A stretch of DNA of 64,000 bases from Gerris lacustris (GCA_951217055.1 OX578283.1:60889832-60953831), one strand, 5' to 3'. Shown: positions 10,785-23,850, counted from the first letter of the stretch. Notes: generated by a model from the letters alone, not told the origin. Made by a program: numbers and translations.

Positions 10785-11660
10785 ACCAAAAAAATTAACC
10801 CATAGTTTCGTTCCTGTGTCTGTCTGTCACTCTGAATCTGAATGGTTCCATTTACTTTTGAATCTTTTGAAACTTTCCAATAAAGATAGTTTTGACGTGC
10901 TCACAGGAAAAATATAGTGCAGCTGTTCAAATCCTAAATGGCAGATAAGATAATTCATGTCCCACGATTTTTTGTTTTAGCGAATTTTCAAAGAAAATTA
11001 CGCTATTGCAATGGCTTCAAAATTTTTGTAATGCGAATTTTTGAAAAAATTTTCCATGGAAATCCGTTTTTGACCATCCTGAATCGATTCCTAAAATTTA
11101 ACACTTTTTTTTATGTATGTATATATGTATGTATATATGTGTCACTCCAGACGATATCTCTCCTTAGGATGCACTTAAAAATTTCAAACAAATTTTGAAA
11201 TGTCAATAATATCAAAAGAAAGGATGAGTTCGTTGGCCAGAATTTTTGGAGTTCATTTAGGGGTCAAATTTTTACAATTTAGGGTCAAAAATAGCATAAA
11301 AATGTGTTTTTCCATTTTTCCCCCCTTTTATATGAAAATATGATAAAAGTGTACATAACAACAATTACTGTACTCTTAAAGAGCTTTCCAACGACATGTA
11401 TCTTGAAGGGTAAATACTATTTTGACTTTTGTACCCTGTGTACCAATTTTTTTTTCACCTATGCCAATTCTAAACCAAAATTTTTGTATATTATCATAAG
11501 CCAATAATACACATATTTCTTTGAAAATTCGCTCATTAAGTCATGGTGCATGACTGGACTTTTAATTTTCAGTGGTGTATCAAATGGAATTTATTGAAGA
11601 GTTGATTACAAAAAAGTTTTTTGAAAGTGTTTTATTTTTAACATAATTTTGTCAAAATTT
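10785..11660 (+). mobile_element. Family E relative, degraded
   Basis: Shares TAGTTTCGTTCCTGTGTCTG, the GTCTGTCACTCTG cassette and several later blocks (GAATTTATTGAAGAGT..., AATTTTGTCAAAATTTTGCG) with 46788-47482. The ends are not clear. Open frames inside are not conserved. Confidence 0.55.
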
Positions 11661-11754
11661 TGCGTGTAAATGTCTTTTTTAGTTGTCTGAAACCTCTATT
11701 TTTAAATTATTCTTCTTGCGTTATTGGACTATTATCCCTGGAATGCTAATGATT

Positions 11755-11965
11755 GTCGAATCGACGAGCACAGTTTGAACCTTAACCTTTAACGCTCGAG
11801 CTCATATGCGATGGTGATGGGTACCCCATACTTCTGCAGTGCTTGCACTGGTTGGTAAGACACCTGCTAGAGTAGCGGTAGAAGTCCTTTTGAGCATACA
11901 CTCGTTTTCTGGTAAATTCCCTTTACCAAAGTTGCTTTTGGTAAAAGCAACTTTGTCGATTCGAC
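11755..11965. repeat. 211-bp unit bounded by exact 11-bp inverted repeats
   Basis: GTCGAATCGAC (11755-11765) and GTCGATTCGAC (11955-11965) are exact inverted copies. Just inside the right end is a 13-bp-arm hairpin, CAAAGTTGCTTTT...AAAAGCAACTTTG (11927-11955). Confidence 0.5.
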
Positions 11966-12009
11966 TAACGTTTAGTAATAAACATAGGGAAGTAATTGGT
12001 CATCGAATG

Positions 12010-12112
12010 AGCCTATAGCCTGGGACAATGGGCCTGGGATAAGGGCAATAGGCCTAGGGGTAAGGGGCAATGGGCCTAGGGTAATTGGCCTTGGGCATGG
12101 GACCTGGTGCAT
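12010..12112 (+). repeat. Degenerate GGGCCTRGG short tandem repeat
   Basis: Variants of GGGCCTGGGATAA / GGCCTAGGGGTAA repeated five or six times. Confidence 0.7.
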
Positions 12113-12483
12113 TAATGTTTACTCAATTTCAGATTCTTCTGATATTAAGTTGTTGTTCCTACTAAGTTATTTGTCATCAAATGTTTGTTGATTATCGGAA
12201 TTAGAGTTTTTAATTCGCTAACGCGAAATAACGCTAATTAGCTCCCGAGGTACAGCCGAGGGAGAAAATTATGACGCGCAGAGGAATAATGACACTTTAC
12301 TCACAAGGTACATACAATATTTTATCTCCAGTAGGGAGAAAATACACATTTTTGTCCATTGCACAGTTTTTATTTATTATTTTAATAAATAACAATAATT
12401 ATTAGCACTTTTAATAGCAGATACAAGAGATTTAATATTAAAAACAAATAAGAATTGGAATTAAACTCAAATAGAAGATTATT

Positions 12484-12800
12484 TAGATGCAGGTTATAAT
12501 GTTGTAAACAAAGATAAACATGGTCAAAAAAGCGCAGTGCCGCCAACCTGATTTCAACAACTTCATTACATTAGCCATACATTTTCTACTATTTATAAAA
12601 TAATTAAGTTGCAATCTTTACTTTTTTGCCCTACTTTACTTTTAGATGCAGGTTATAAACAATGATAAAGAAGGTCGAAAAAGCAGTGTCACCAACCTGA
12701 TTTCAACAACTTCATTACATTTGACATTTGACATTCATTTTCTTCTATTTATAAAATAATTAAGTTGGTAATCCTCACTTTTTGGCCCTGTTTTCTTTTT
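12484..12800 (+). repeat. Direct duplication, period about 159 bp
   Basis: TTAGATGCAGGTTATAA ... CCAACCTGATTTCAACAACT ... TTTATAAAATAATTAAGTTG occurs twice in tandem, with small indels. Confidence 0.85.
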
Positions 12801-12967
12801 TCACCCTGCTTTTACCTTTTATCCCTACTTTTTGAGTTCAGGGAAGAAAAGACTTACTTTAGTCCCTCTGAACTAATCCAAAATCATAACTTTCTCTCCC
12901 TACTGGTGATAAATATATTTATGGCTGTATAAACCTTTTAACAGACCCTTAGCCTATTAGCCCTACT

Positions 12968-13193
12968 GTATGTACGTTACGAGTTGTGACTTTTGACAGT
13001 CAGATTGGCCAACCTAAATAAGGAAAAAAATAAAGCCTCTAGACCTGTAGGAGGGGTGGGACTAGTGACGTTTTTGTTTGCCTTGTTGGCCTGACCTTCT
13101 AGAATTCAAAATCTTGACCTCTCATTGGCTCCCCACCCCACTTTTTTGGATTTTCAAAAGTCACAAGTCGCAACGTGCAAACTGTACATAGGC
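12968..13193. mobile_element. Small TIR element
   Basis: TGTATGTACGTTACGAGTTG + TGACTTTTG at the left is repeated inverted at the right (CAAAAGTCACAAGTCGCAAC ... GTACATA). Arms are about 33 bp with mismatches. Confidence 0.55.
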
Positions 13194-13280
13194 TGTTGTG
13201 ACATGAATTATTATTATTGTAGGTAACTTATTGTAAAATAGTTAGCTTAGTATAGAATTCACTCTTACTAAGTTAACACG

Positions 13281-13315
13281 GACGCTGAAGATGATATTAT
13301 TTGTTGAAACGCGAT
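13281..13315 (+). other. CTGAAGATG...GAAACG motif (degenerate)
   Basis: GCTGAAGATGATATTATTTG then TTGAAACGCG. It has the same word order as the recurring hairpin motif but a weak stem. Confidence 0.3.
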
Positions 13316-13539
13316 TGTGAATTGTAATATAAAATTGTGGTGACAATATTGCTGTGTTACTTTCTACCAACTTCTCTAGTCATAATTATGAACTACACTT
13401 CTATCATTATTGAAGTTTTTTTAAGACAACCCACTCATTATTATCACAATTTATCGCTTCATTTCTAACTGATTTCATGGCATCTAGCAACCAACTTGAC
13501 TAACTTAATAGTATCTTTATTTCTGAAAATATTTATTTT

Positions 13540-14065
13540 TTAAAATATAGTAGCATTTTGCATGCGAGTGTGGAGTTTGCACCCGAGCGATAGCGAGGAT
13601 AATAAAACCACACGGGCAATGCAAAATGCCGTTTTCGCACGAGTTGCGTACCGTTCTTTATCTACGATTGTTAGATTTAAATAATAAATACAGAAAAAAA
13701 TAAACTTGTTGTATGTAAGTTTGTATCTCTCTCTTGATAAAGATGGCATTTATTCTTGAGTTGTATTTTTTGCCGAATTAATTATTTCTGGAGGAGTATT
13801 ATTCTCCACTTTTTCGTCAAAGTCACTTGATTCACTCATTGTTTTTCACTAAAAACTCGATATAAACAGTTATTTTAATAAAAGAACTGCAAATTAGTTT
13901 TGTTAAATGTAAACAAACTCACTAATCGTGCGTAAAGCTGAAGAATTCCTCTTCTTTACCGCGCTAGCATGGTAAAGAAGAGGAATTATTCAGAACTATG
14001 AGACGCGCATGCGCAATGAATACAAGTACGTAAATAATCACTTTCTACGCATCTAAACAAAGATA
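13540..14065 (-). mobile_element. Composite CpG-rich element, second copy (inverted)
   Basis: Reverse orientation of about 2823-3430: the GCAAAATGC/ACTCG module, both mini-ORFs (13839-13750, with a following ATG at 13749) and the GAATTCCTCTTCTTTACC hairpin (13936-13990). It has only one arm of the long palindrome. Confidence 0.75.
13750..13839 (-). CDS. Conserved mini-ORF, copy 2
   Basis: MSESSDFDEKVENNTPPEII..., 29 codons, same stop position as 3126-3215. The downstream MPSLSRE frame carries a 2-bp deletion relative to copy 1 and is out of frame after residue 7, so at least the second ORF is not maintained. Confidence 0.3.
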   Translation of the reverse strand: MSESSDFDEKVENNTPPEIINSAKNTTQE

Positions 14066-14900
14066 TAATGTTTATATTTCATATCAAAAACCTTTACTTG
14101 ACACTCAATTTTTACTGGTCTTATATTACTTTGCTTTGTAAGTTTCATCGCACATTTCCGTTTCCCCAATTTTGAACCACTTCCCGTGATTCAATCTTCC
14201 CCAAATTTTGCACATAGAAACAGCTATGGTGAAGAATACAGAAACCAAAAAAAAAAAAAGTTGAAAATAAGACCAGTTTTGAAAAATGGGATTTTTATAT
14301 TAATTTTTTCTAACTGTTGTGTTTTGTGGCTGGATATACTTATTAATCCTTTGACTGGGTCATAGAAGAGAGAAAAATTACTTCCTTGGAACGGAGTTTC
14401 TTTTCCATTGATTAATGTTAGTCTAAACCCAGATATGCATGATATTGCATCAGAATTGTTTTTTCTAAATGAACCCATGTTCTTAAAAAAACCATGTACG
14501 ACATGCAGCTACAGAAAGGACAATTAATCACAGAAACGATCATGACACACCATATGCGTCACCATGACCTGCCATGTACGTATGTATAGTGGTTTACTGC
14601 AATATTATAAATATTTTTATTCAATATGTAAAAAAAAGTTTGTAAAATTTACCTGTAATTGAAACATGTAAAAACCTGGAACTTACTAATGCTTCATAAT
14701 TATTGATATATGTTTGAAGTTTGAAGATATATGTATTTTTTTAAGCTTTCTTTTTACCCCAGATATCTAAAGTATTATTATATACACAATAAAATATTTT
14801 ACTGTGTATTTTTTTAATATAATAATACATGCTACATATTTTATTATTCACACCGAAAGGAGTGGTCAAAAGACCACTAGTGGGTAAAGACTTATCTTTC

Positions 14901-15810
14901 TTATACAGGGTGTGGCAAAAGTTTTGCAACAGCTAATTATCTCCGTTAATATTTGAGATATCAAACTGCGGTTTGTTGCAATCTTCATTATGCATAAAAA
15001 ACTACTTTTTTTTTGGTGGGTATCCATTTTTCTGCCATTTTGATTGCCGCCATATTGGATTCAACTTTAAAATTTCAAATTGATACATATTTGGAAAGGC
15101 CTATACTGTGATACATATTTGGAAAGGCCTTCAAAAAAGAAAACATTTGCCGCAAACCAGAGCTTTTTATCTTTCTCCGTTTTAAAATGGCGGCCAGTTG
15201 AAATTACAAAATTGTCATTTTTGGCGTTAAATTTCGGCCAAAGTAAAGGTTTTAGGGGAGCAAATGCAAGAGTAAATTAGTCTTATTTTGGGGCAAATAA
15301 TAAAAGTTTAACACTATTTTTTCTAAATATTTATTTTTATTTGGTTGCTATAGCAACGCACGTTGTCATTTTACTTTTGCAACCGAAAATGTAATTAAAA
15401 ATATTTTTTAAACCAATTTTGAATTATTGAGTTTAAAATAGGATATTTTATTCTTAAATTTTTTTTTCTCTTAAAGCTTTATTTCAACAGCAATCAAGCG
15501 TTGAAAATGGTAATTTTGAAATTTTAACTGGCCGCCATTTTGAAACGGCGAAAGATGAAAAGCTCTGGTTTGCGGCAAATGTTTTCATTTTTCAAGGCCT
15601 TTCCAAATATGTATCACAGTATAGGGGATCCAATTTGAAATTTTAGAGTTGAATCCAATATGGCGGCAATCAAAATGGCGGGAATATGGGTACACATCCA
15701 AAAAAGTAGTTTTTTATGCATGATGAAGATTGCAACAAACCGCAGTTTGATATCTCAAATATTAACGGAGATAATTAGCCGTTGCTGAACTTTTGCCACA
15801 CCCTGTATAA
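14901..15810. mobile_element. 910-bp foldback element
   Basis: Ends TTATACAGGGTGTGGCAAAA and its inverse TTTTGCCACACCCTGTATAA. Arms of about 290-330 bp (14901-15230 and 15515-15810) are inverted copies, including GCAAACCAGAGCTTTTTATC and ATGGCGGC blocks. The left arm has a small internal duplication (ATACATATTTGGAAAGGCCT twice, about 15085-15130). Target duplication TA or TATA. Confidence 0.88.
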
Positions 15811-16339
15811 TTCATTGACTACCACATTATATGAATGGGGAGATGATTTGACTCTGGAATCATTTCAGGTAGATATTTAAAACTCATACCTCCATCTTTC
15901 ATCCTCGCTTTAAGAGGCATTATTAATTAATTTATTCGAAAGCTGTATTGGAATCTGACCTGGAATGAGACACTGGATAACGTACATAAAAAAGAACGGA
16001 ACTTTTCTTTAGAACCAGCTCCTTAAAAAGAACCAGTACCTAAAAGAACTGTTCTGTAACTTATGCAGTTATGAAAGAACTGATTAGAATTGGAATTTTC
16101 ATGGGAATGAAGTATAAAAAGTGGATATAGAATTATAAGCAGTGCTTGATTTCTAGAAATTGAGGTGCCGGAACTCAACCTACCCACTCCCCCCCTCCAC
16201 TATAAAAGGGGGGGTCTGGGAGACCGCGGCCTAGGGCGGCAGGCTTAAGGGGGGCCGCAGATATGGGCAATACATTGATATGGCTTGCCGCTCAGTGCCT
16301 TTGACACACTATATTCTAAGGAGTATTCCTTGAATTTGT

Positions 16340-16625
16340 GTATGATCCTGAATACTGTTAGTGATTAGATCAAATATCAAGTTAATTTTAACTTGTCACT
16401 TGATAGGTTAGATATTCAATTATTACCTACTCCAAATAAGAGTGGTCACCTATCAAGTGACAAGCTAACATCAACTTGATTTTTGGTCTACTAACTAATC
16501 TTGTACTCATGATAATGAAAATCACATTGTCCACCAAAATGGCCGGGACATGACCGCTATCCATCTGTTTTTTTTTTTTTTTTTTTTTTCATATGCCTAT
16601 TGCCAAGCTGACGAACTTATGGGAC
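16340..16625 (+). mobile_element. Family H element with inner hairpin
   Basis: Contains ATCAAGTTAATTTTAACTTG and its inverse CAAGCTAACATCAACTTGAT around 16375-16482, then ATGAAAATCACATTGTCCAC, a T run and GCCAAGCTGACGAACTTA. The same blocks are inverted at 30660-30832. Confidence 0.65.
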
Positions 16626-16739
16626 CAACAACCACATATTTTTTACAGGCACCAAAATATTACTTTTTGTTAGTCAAACACTCTTTTGCATGCCATCTCC
16701 TAAACTATACATTTTATACTTATAAGTTTTTAAAATAGG

Positions 16740-19700
16740 TTCTACAAATAAATAAAAATCCAATAAACAGTGTGAGTTTTATCGGCTTAATTATTAAAAC
16801 CTAACCACATAATATTATGTAGTACGTAAAACCAAATTAAAAAGTATTTCAAGAGTTAAAAAAAAATCTTTCAATTTATTATATAGTTTATTAAACTTTT
16901 TTGACATTAGTTAAGTTAGGTCTACAAATATTAACTTACCATAACGGCTTTGTCAAATTTTCAAAGATAGATATTCTATAGTTCATAAAAACTAGGTGAA
17001 AAAACAATGTGGGGGGCAAAAACCTATATCCGGCACTGTGTGCCAGACAATGTGTATTTGCAAGAGTGTGCTATTCTACTACTATACTGTATAAGTGTTT
17101 ATTTTTGGGATTAAGAACTACTGCTAAGAGTCTGAGGCTAATGTTAGCTACCTAACTGCTCTTTTACCAGAACTGGAATGGTCAAAACTGTTCCACTAAA
17201 ACGAACTGTTTGGCACACCTCTAGGAAGAAAACAGTAGCCCAGAATTAAGTCAAGTGGAGGCGTGTCATGTCCAAGCCATATACGAACTGTAGCACTGAG
17301 AAGTAAGTAAACAAATATGGGATAAGCAAGGACTGGTGGGGACTCTGAGAAGAAATGAAATTTCCCGTAGAACCTCCAAGCCGATTATAAAAAAGAAAAA
17401 TTGGTCTGACAAATCAAACAAAAATTTCTAATATCAATATGCTACTGTATCAGTGCGACATTACTGGTACAATTAAAAAGTGTAAGCGACGTTTCTTGCA
17501 GCAATAAAAGAGTCATAAAGACAAAAAGTAACAAGCGTATTTATGCTATAATAGTTGCTCCTTCTGCCGATCTTACTCTATCAGTGAGGCACCAGAGTGC
17601 CTCAAGAAACATGAAATAATTATAGTGATCAAAAGAGTAACAACGCGACAATCAGGCGGCAGAAGGTGGGTATTCATTAGTAGACCCCAAAAAATTTTCT
17701 GAATCACTTTTGATTATTTTCCTCCTTTAATTTTTTTTTTATCAAGAAAGCAAGTGGAAGTATTCTAGCGTAGTAATTTTGTAGATTTATATAGTTGTAA
17801 TCAACATGCACTTTTCGGCACCTATTTTATTTTATTACTCATTTTCCATTATTTTACTGTACCTTTAGTTTTTGCATTGTAAAATAAAATATGAAACAAA
17901 TTGTGGTATTTTGACCCTCATTTTACTCAAAATTTTAACATTTGTACTTATATTATAGATGACAAGGAAATTTCTACAAAATATAAGTTTTAGGGGAGGG
18001 GGCTCCCTGATTTGGAGGAGGGGAGGGGGGTTGGTTGGAAGATTGGACGCTGGTTGGAAGATTTTCCTGGGCAGGGTGCTACCTCCTTGCCCGCATGGTA
18101 TAGGTATCAATTGAATTTAAAAAAAAATAATAATAATAATAAAATAAAATAACAGATATTTTTTAATTTATTTATTTCATTATTACATTTTTTTCCTCTA
18201 AAATTTATATACATTTGATAAAAATAAAAAATAAAATACTGTATAAACAAAAAAACAAACAAACTAATTGGGGAAGAAAACAAAAACAATTACATCACAT
18301 TTCGAAAATAAAAAAAACAAACATGTATATTACAAAATAAAAAAACTTTGAGAATGATAAAATATTTTATACTTGTTTTAAAGCCATAAAAATATTGGCT
18401 TTTACATACTACTTAGCTTTTACCTAGATATATAAACAAATATAGAATTTTTGTTTGTTTGTTATAATACCAACTAAATTTATAAACCTATTTAAATAAT
18501 AACGAATCTTTGCACATAGAACAACTATAAAATAGATAAAATATAATTTTGTAAAAAAAAAAAAAAATCATAAATATTTTAATCTGATGCTGCAGTTTTA
18601 TACTCCTTGAAAAATTGTAAAAAAAATTGAGGTTTTAGGGTAAAATCTTAAGTTTATTTTCCGTAAAATCATTAAAGAAGAGATAAGAAGAAATTTAAAA
18701 TTAAAGGGAACAGAAAGATTAATAAATTTAAAGATTTTTCTTTAAAATATCACACATATATTTATTTAAGGAGAATCACTGGAATTAATTTGGCTAAAAA
18801 TTGAATAGAAACACCTTTGATATTAATTGAGATTGTAACTTGTATGATTTATAATAGATTCAATTATAATTTAAAATATTTCAACTACAGCAACCAAGAA
18901 AAAGTATTAATGATATAATAAAAATAAAATGTACAAATAATAAAATAATAATAAAATGAATTCCCTCCTAAAAACATCGCTAAAAATAAGGCACATTATA
19001 GCACTAAATAATTAAGACTGACATAATAAACTACTAATTTAATAAAAATATTTGTTCAAAAAAAAATAATAATACAAATAAAAATAATAGATTTATCTAA
19101 CTATGTACATCTATTATCACTTAAATAGTAAACAAAATAATATATTTATTATATATTATATATAAACACTAACAGCTCCCCATTTGGACGGAATTAAAAC
19201 TAATTATTTTTTTTTTTTATACAAGCCCTCTTTATTAACTAGCAAAATTTTGAACATTTTTTAAGTTATAACAATTTTTTTTCATGTATTTAGCAAATAA
19301 AAACAGAGAAATACTTTAAAATATTTCTGAATATAGCACACCAATACGTAAACTGTTGAACTATAATAGACAGGTGTAGATAGATATCTTTCAAAACTAA
19401 GGTAAACGTATCTTTTGTCTTTTATATGCCACGTAAAAATGGTCGGTGATAAAGGATTTTATATGGGCATGCACTGAGAGGCCGGTTAAACTAATGGCCA
19501 GTTAAAACGAGACCATATAAGAGGGCTTATTACTGTATTTATAATACTATAAATAAAAATATTCTTATAAAATAAGTATAACGTTAGTGGCTTTATAAAA
19601 ATAAATACATTTTATGAAAGGCAAAAAATAAATTTGAATGTATAGATTTATTAAATTTTAAGTTAGCAACCGTCTTTAGACCGTATCTCACTAACTCTCT

Positions 19701-20950
19701 CGTATAGATTTATTATAGTAACTTGCTTATTTCTAAATTTTTATATTGTGTATTTTTATTTCAATTCTTATTTAAACAGCAACTGAATAGTAAGTAAGTA
19801 ATAGTATATAATTGTGGCCACTTTACATATCAGATAAGTACTTGTTGTGTATCATAAGTTTAATGTTGCAGGCATTACCGTGGAAGATGCCACGGTAGCA
19901 CATCTAGCATTTCTCATAAGAAAATTGAAATCAAATTATTTTATATTGATTAAAATCAAGAACTTAAAATGCAATGGATATACTAATTTTCAGGATTCAA
20001 TTTTTAAAAAGATAGTTGAAATGTAGATTATTCGGAGAAACTTTTTCATAATGAATAAAATAAAAATGTTAAACTTAATTATTTATTGTCACACCGTAGT
20101 AAAAGTAATAAATATATTATCTGATTAAGTTATCTAATTAAATTAATGTTGAACTTAATTCCAATTAAAAGTATGAAAATCGAAATAGAAGTAGGCTATT
20201 ATTAATTTAATTTAATTTAAAAAAAAAAAAAAAAAAAAAATATTTAATAAAGAGCCAAAAATTTCGGGAAGGACCTTTTGCTTCAGCATATTATTACATT
20301 TAAAAAAAAAAAATTGCCACTAACACTTAAGACATATTTGTTTAGCACCTTTATCATAATTTTTTTTTTTAATTTTTTTTATTCAAATTAATAAGTAATT
20401 TTCTTTTAATAACCAAATAGTAATTCATTTACAACAATTCAACATAGTTTTTAAATCTGCTTTGTAAACAATTGACAAAATAATTCGTATTTTTTTTCAT
20501 TTTTAAATGTAGAAATGACTTTTTTTTTCTTTTTTTTTAAATTATTGGTATTTTAAATTTTTTAAGAAATCTTTTTATAGAGATTAAATAATTAAGACTG
20601 AAAAGATTTATATTTCAATAGAGTCAATCGATTTCAAAGTTGTGCATTTAACAAAAAATAATAATAATAATAATAAAAATTGAAAATATTAATTATGGGA
20701 AGAAAATACAATAAACATTCATAATTTGAGCAAAATTCTTGATCATCAAAAACTTAATAGGGTAGAAAAAAAATATAATTAATCTAAATGGCCTGATTTT
20801 AAAAATAATAATAATAAATAAATAATAATTATAAATATATATATATATTTATTACAATCTAATAATTAATGTCATTATTTGTATTTATTTAATATAAAAT
20901 AGGTTTATTTATGAGGATTTTTGAAATTTTCATTTAATATTGTACTGATA
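16740..20950. other. AT-rich stretch, nothing coding recognised
   Basis: Long A/T homopolymers (for example 18553-18566, 19208-19220, 20219-20240). A GGGAGGGGG-type tract lies near 17994-18030. An ATAAGCCCTCT-like pair (19223, 19515) may be the remnant of a TIR element but is too weak to call. Confidence 0.5.
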
Positions 20951-21024
20951 ATTCTCGACTCACAAATTCAAGTGGTTTTCTGGAACTTACTCATAATTTA
21001 AATTCATAATTCATAATTTATATA

Positions 21025-21303
21025 GGGAGTAACAATCTAAAGAAGGTTTACGGAATGTTCTTCTTCAGATTGTTACTCCCTATTTAAAAAAATAGAAGGG
21101 AGTAACAATCTAAAGAAGGTATACGGAAGGTTCTTCTTTAGACTGTTACTCGTCTTATAAAACCAGAAGTGCGATTCCTTTGTCTAAAAGTACATTGAAC
21201 TTAATATCCCTTTGTCTATTTAGAAAGAGGAATGTTTAAACAGTTAGATCCATTTATATTCTAAAAAAAAAACATAGGGGAGTAACAGTCTAAAGAAGTA
21301 CCA
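21025..21303 (-). mobile_element. Family C element (alternating hairpin words)
   Basis: The word GGGAGTAACAATCTAAAGAA appears about five times in alternating orientation: 21025, 21061 (inverse), 21097, 21132 (inverse), 21278. The first pair (21025-21080) folds into a 56-nt hairpin with a 21-bp stem and one mismatch. Related copies lie at 35185, 51945, 57965 and 59577. Confidence 0.8.
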
Positions 21304-21554
21304 ATAAATGAATAATAATATTAATATTTAATAATCTTTCATTCGTTTGAACTTTCTGTAAGTCGAGATTTATCGTGCCTGGAAGTTACATTTATTTAAA
21401 CTTTAATTTTTTTCTTTAAAATTTAATTTTTTTCCAACACTAACATCTTTTGAAAAAATAAAATTGAATTTTATTGATTATAAATGAATTGCAAAACACT
21501 TCTTGCATATAGTGTCGTAAAGGAAATAGACAAAATTGTAATTGTTGGTTGCTC

Positions 21555-21880
21555 TAAAGCCTAGTCCACACCAGTAGACACGTTGCGAGACATTTCTATA
21601 GACAGTCTCATAGACCGTCTACAGAAATGTCTCGCAATGTGTCTATAGACATCTGCTGAGACCGTCTATGGTCTAGCGTCCACACTTGTAGACACGTTGC
21701 GCAACATGCCTAACGTTGCACCATGTCTACCGTTTAGAATGGAAAAACATAGACATGCGATTTTGGTCTAGCAACGAGACCGTACACGCCGTTTGTCTAG
21801 CTGATGTCTATAGACAAATCGCTAGACATGTCTCTGAGACCAAAATCTCACAACATGTCTACTAGTGTGGACAAGGCTTA
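21555..21880. mobile_element. 325-bp TIR element rich in GTCTA/TAGAC words
   Basis: AAGCCTAGTCCACACCAGTA at the left matches the inverse of TACTAGTGTGGACAAGGCTT at the right. The interior carries more than ten GTCTAT/ATAGAC or GTCTAG half-sites and an inner palindrome around AGACATTTCTATAGACAGTC...GACCGTCTACAGAAATGTCT. Confidence 0.8.
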
Positions 21881-21899
21881 AGATACCTAATGTTTGCAA

Positions 21900-23390
21900 T
21901 AGATTTAATTATTTACTCTTTTTGTTAAATTTTAAAAACACATTCCATACAAGGTTTGCACTACATGAATAAAATCGAGGAAAAGAAAAAAATTGATAAT
22001 GATAAAGAAAAAAAAAAGAATGTACAAAATATGCACAGCATATATTCCTTTAAATATTTTTATAAAAAAATTGGATTATTAACATCAAATACATCACTAA
22101 ATTGGACGGAATTGTTCAAAGGCAATAATGGTATACAAATTTTTAATGGTATATATATTATTATATATATTGTCATAAATAATGTGAAGCTAAGACCCTG
22201 CTATCCAAGATATAAATAAATATAGCTAGTAACAGCACCTTGGCTAGTAGAAATTATTTCTTGTTTTTGTAAAAAAAAGAACATTATTTTTAAGTAAATT
22301 TTAGAAAAAAAGGATTTTTAGAGCATTTCAAACAAAATTTTTACATTATTTTGGCTAAAAAGATAATTCAAATAATCCAGTACTGTATTTAAAAATAAAA
22401 TCATACATGATATATATTCTGGGTATTTAATTTCCCACTGTCTTCTTTTTAAGTGTAAAATATATTATTAAAAATATTTAATACCAACAAACTCTAATGA
22501 AATGTAGATTTACAGTAATATTTCTTTATAAGATGGACAGAGTCTTAACTATTTTTATTTTTTAAAAACCTATTTTATAAAAGAAAAAAAAGAAAAATTA
22601 AATTTATTAATAAAATATTTAAAATTATAACAAGAGAGAAAACAAATTAAGTACACCACAAACTTAATAACTGTGCAACTTAAATAAAATAAAATAAAAA
22701 ATTATAGATAAAATTTATATATTTCTACATAATATATATATTTCTACATTTATTAATTGTATTAGGCTTATAGCCTTTATTTTTTTTTTTTAAAAAAAGA
22801 TAACTCATTTGGAGTTATCAATGTGAGTCACATAATCGAGAGTCGAGAGAGATTATGAGTTATCACTTATCACTCACAATCGATTAAATTAATTTGTCAA
22901 AATAAATTAATTTATTATTGTCATATAATAGTCTCTGATAAGATTTATTATCAATAGATTTTTGATAGTCAATTAAATCTGTAATTCATTTCTTAACATT
23001 ATCTTTTTATACATTGAGATAATATATAATTAAGATTCATTGTAATCTTATTTAGAGATAGATTGATTTTTCTAAGGAATATTTATTCAAAGAGGGGCAT
23101 AAATAGGGGATGAAAAAGTTTTGGAATTCTCACAGCAAGTATCATTACGATTAACAATATAAATAATTCACTGTTAACCATAAGATAATTCAGATTATTA
23201 TTAACCATAGGAGTTAATTTATTTTTATTTATTTTTTTTTTTAATTTATATTGTATAATATATTTGAATGTAAGGGCTATAATTTTTTAATGTTACAAAT
23301 ATTTTTTCTAATGTGAAAAGTTTTAATACTAAAAAAGGAAATGTTCTAATAACTCTTTGCCATAAATAGATTAATACAGGTTCAAATTTA
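21900..23390. other. AT-rich, nothing recognised
   Basis: Homopolymers and short inverted words such as ATAACTCATTTGGAGTTAT (22800). Possibly downstream of the CD36-family gene's 3' end. Confidence 0.4.
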
Positions 23391-23393
23391 AAA

Positions 23394-23850
23394 CAAAAAA
23401 AAATCTTATCAAATTTGACTGTGAGATTCCTCAAAAACTTGACATACTCGTATTTTGCCCCTCTATTATCTTTAGTTGATATTAAACTTGATAAGGGTTT
23501 GACTGAGTACTCATTGAGCCCCATCTACTCGATTGCGTAGGATAATTAAAGTTTAAGCTAGACAAATGCTTGGCTGAGTACTCAAATGAGTAGAAAAAAG
23601 TAAGTTAAGGCTGAAAAAATTGCTTTACTGAGTATGCAAACATCTACTCGATTAAGTAAAGTAGAAATCTTATCAAATATGGCTGTGAGATTCCTCAAAA
23701 CTTGACATATTTTGCCCCTCTATTATCTTTAGTTGATTTTAAACTTGATAAGGGTTTTACTGAGTACTCTAACATCTACTCGATTGAGTAGGATAATTAA
23801 AGTTTAAGCTAGACAAATGCTTGGCTGAGTACTCAAATGTCTACTTCACT
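23394..23850 (+). repeat. Direct duplication, period about 265 bp
   Basis: Blocks CTGTGAGATTCCTCAAAA, GCCCCTCTATTATCTTTAGT, AACTTGATAAGGGTTT and AGACAAATGCTTGGCTGAGT occur twice in the same order (23402-23593, 23668-23840). TACTCGATTGAGTA-like words also recur between them. Confidence 0.85.

Noticed and set aside
13540..13749. 69-codon ORF MPSLSRERYK...
   Set aside because: Out of frame after seven codons relative to the other copy, and it runs through the repeat module. Not maintained.
16140..17050. hAT element bounded by CAGTGC...GCACTG
   Set aside because: Only six terminal bases match and the flanking 8-bp sequences differ.
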